Below are positions 13,777 through 13,957 of a stretch of 13,957 bases of DNA, in pieces. Below the pieces are notes generated by a model. The model saw only the letters and a program-made list of their open reading frames with translations, searched no databases and had not been told where the DNA came from. This DNA comes from PWND01 sp964601515. Its GTDB lineage: Bacteria > Bacteroidota > Bacteroidia > Bacteroidales > UBA7960. Position 1 is the stretch's first letter. Every line of letters begins with the position of its first letter. The DNA is taken from assembly GCA_964601515.1 (NCBI GenBank), contig CAZRNU010000076.1, positions 1 through 13,957 of the forward strand, read 5' to 3'. The translations under genes and the position numbers were made by a program.

Positions 13777-13907
13777 CCCCTTATACCCCTTATACCCCTT
13801 ATACCCCTTATACACTTATACCCTTATACCCCTCCCTATACCCCTATACCCCTATACCCTATACCCTATACCCCTACACCCCTATACCCTTACCCTTAAC
13901 CTTAACC
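13777..13907. repeat. C-rich TTATACCCC/CTATACCCC array, G-rich complement
   Basis: About 131 bases of short tandem units: exact 9-mers TTATACCCC at 13781, 13790 and 13799, then variants of 7-9 bases (TATACCCC, TATACCC, TACACCCC), ending in CCCTTACCCTTAACCTTAACC. It holds 15 runs of three or more C. The + strand has no G from 13777 to 13939. The complement reads as repeated GGGGTATA and GGGTATA, with G-runs separated mostly by 4-5 bases, so it satisfies the simple G-quadruplex pattern many times over. The remaining 50 bases of the window show nothing I can assign. Confidence 0.9.
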
Positions 13908-13957
13908 AACCAACTTCAAAACACACCATTCCAAAATCCGACTCTAAATTTTGTTAA

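Noticed and set aside
13777..13907. A true telomere or chromosome end
   Set aside because: Units are irregular, the array is only about 131 bp, and unique sequence continues after it to the end of the window. Likeness to telomere repeats is compositional.

Overview
This window is AT-rich chromosomal DNA from a member of the Bacteroidota, most likely a Bacteroidales-like lineage. The evidence is a DUF5606 protein (a Bacteroidetes family), a short primary sigma factor without region 1.1, a sigma-gene promoter matching the Bacteroides -33 TTTG / -7 TAnnTTTG consensus, and start codons that almost all lack a Shine-Dalgarno sequence. I see no tRNA, rRNA, CRISPR, integrase or transposase. The genes look like ordinary housekeeping genes.

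Layout. Positions 1-157 hold the 3' end of an ABC exporter. On the + strand follow a DUF5606 protein (249-842), class 2 dihydroorotate dehydrogenase pyrD (881-1918) and a secreted aspartyl-protease-like protein with a PDZ domain (2010-3248). Three minus-strand genes come next: an exported 5'-nucleotidase family phosphoesterase (3249-5018), the primary sigma factor rpoD (5073-5939) and a DegP/HtrA serine protease (6269-7744). The + strand then resumes. An unknown membrane-anchored protein (7926-8699) overlaps dapF (8696-9481). A GNAT acetyltransferase (9656-10174) and the endolytic transglycosylase mltG (10205-11269) follow. A phosphoglucomutase/phosphomannomutase (11348-12757) overlaps a DUF2279 protein (12735-13664).

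Together the genes serve envelope biogenesis (DapF for the peptidoglycan cross-link residue, MltG for glycan chain length, the hexose phosphomutase for sugar precursors), envelope quality control (HtrA, the PDZ aspartyl protease), nucleotide metabolism (PyrD, the nucleotidase) and core transcription (RpoD).

The part not explained by genes is a set of short tandem-repeat arrays directly downstream of three stop codons: htrA (6155-6269), dapF (9485-9581) and the DUF2279 gene (13719-13907). They are built from 7- to 16-bp units, and repeat families are shared between sites. The last ends in a 131-bp C-rich array inside 163 bp with no G on the + strand; its complement is GGGGTATA-like and could form G-quadruplexes. 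Other points of note: PyrD has Cys at the position where class 2 enzymes carry the catalytic Ser; two intrinsic terminators sit almost on the start codon of the next gene; htrA alone has a strong Shine-Dalgarno sequence; and a pair of 10-bp palindromes lies in front of the aspartyl protease gene. I found no convincing new multi-gene system; the repeat arrays are the best candidates for something undescribed.
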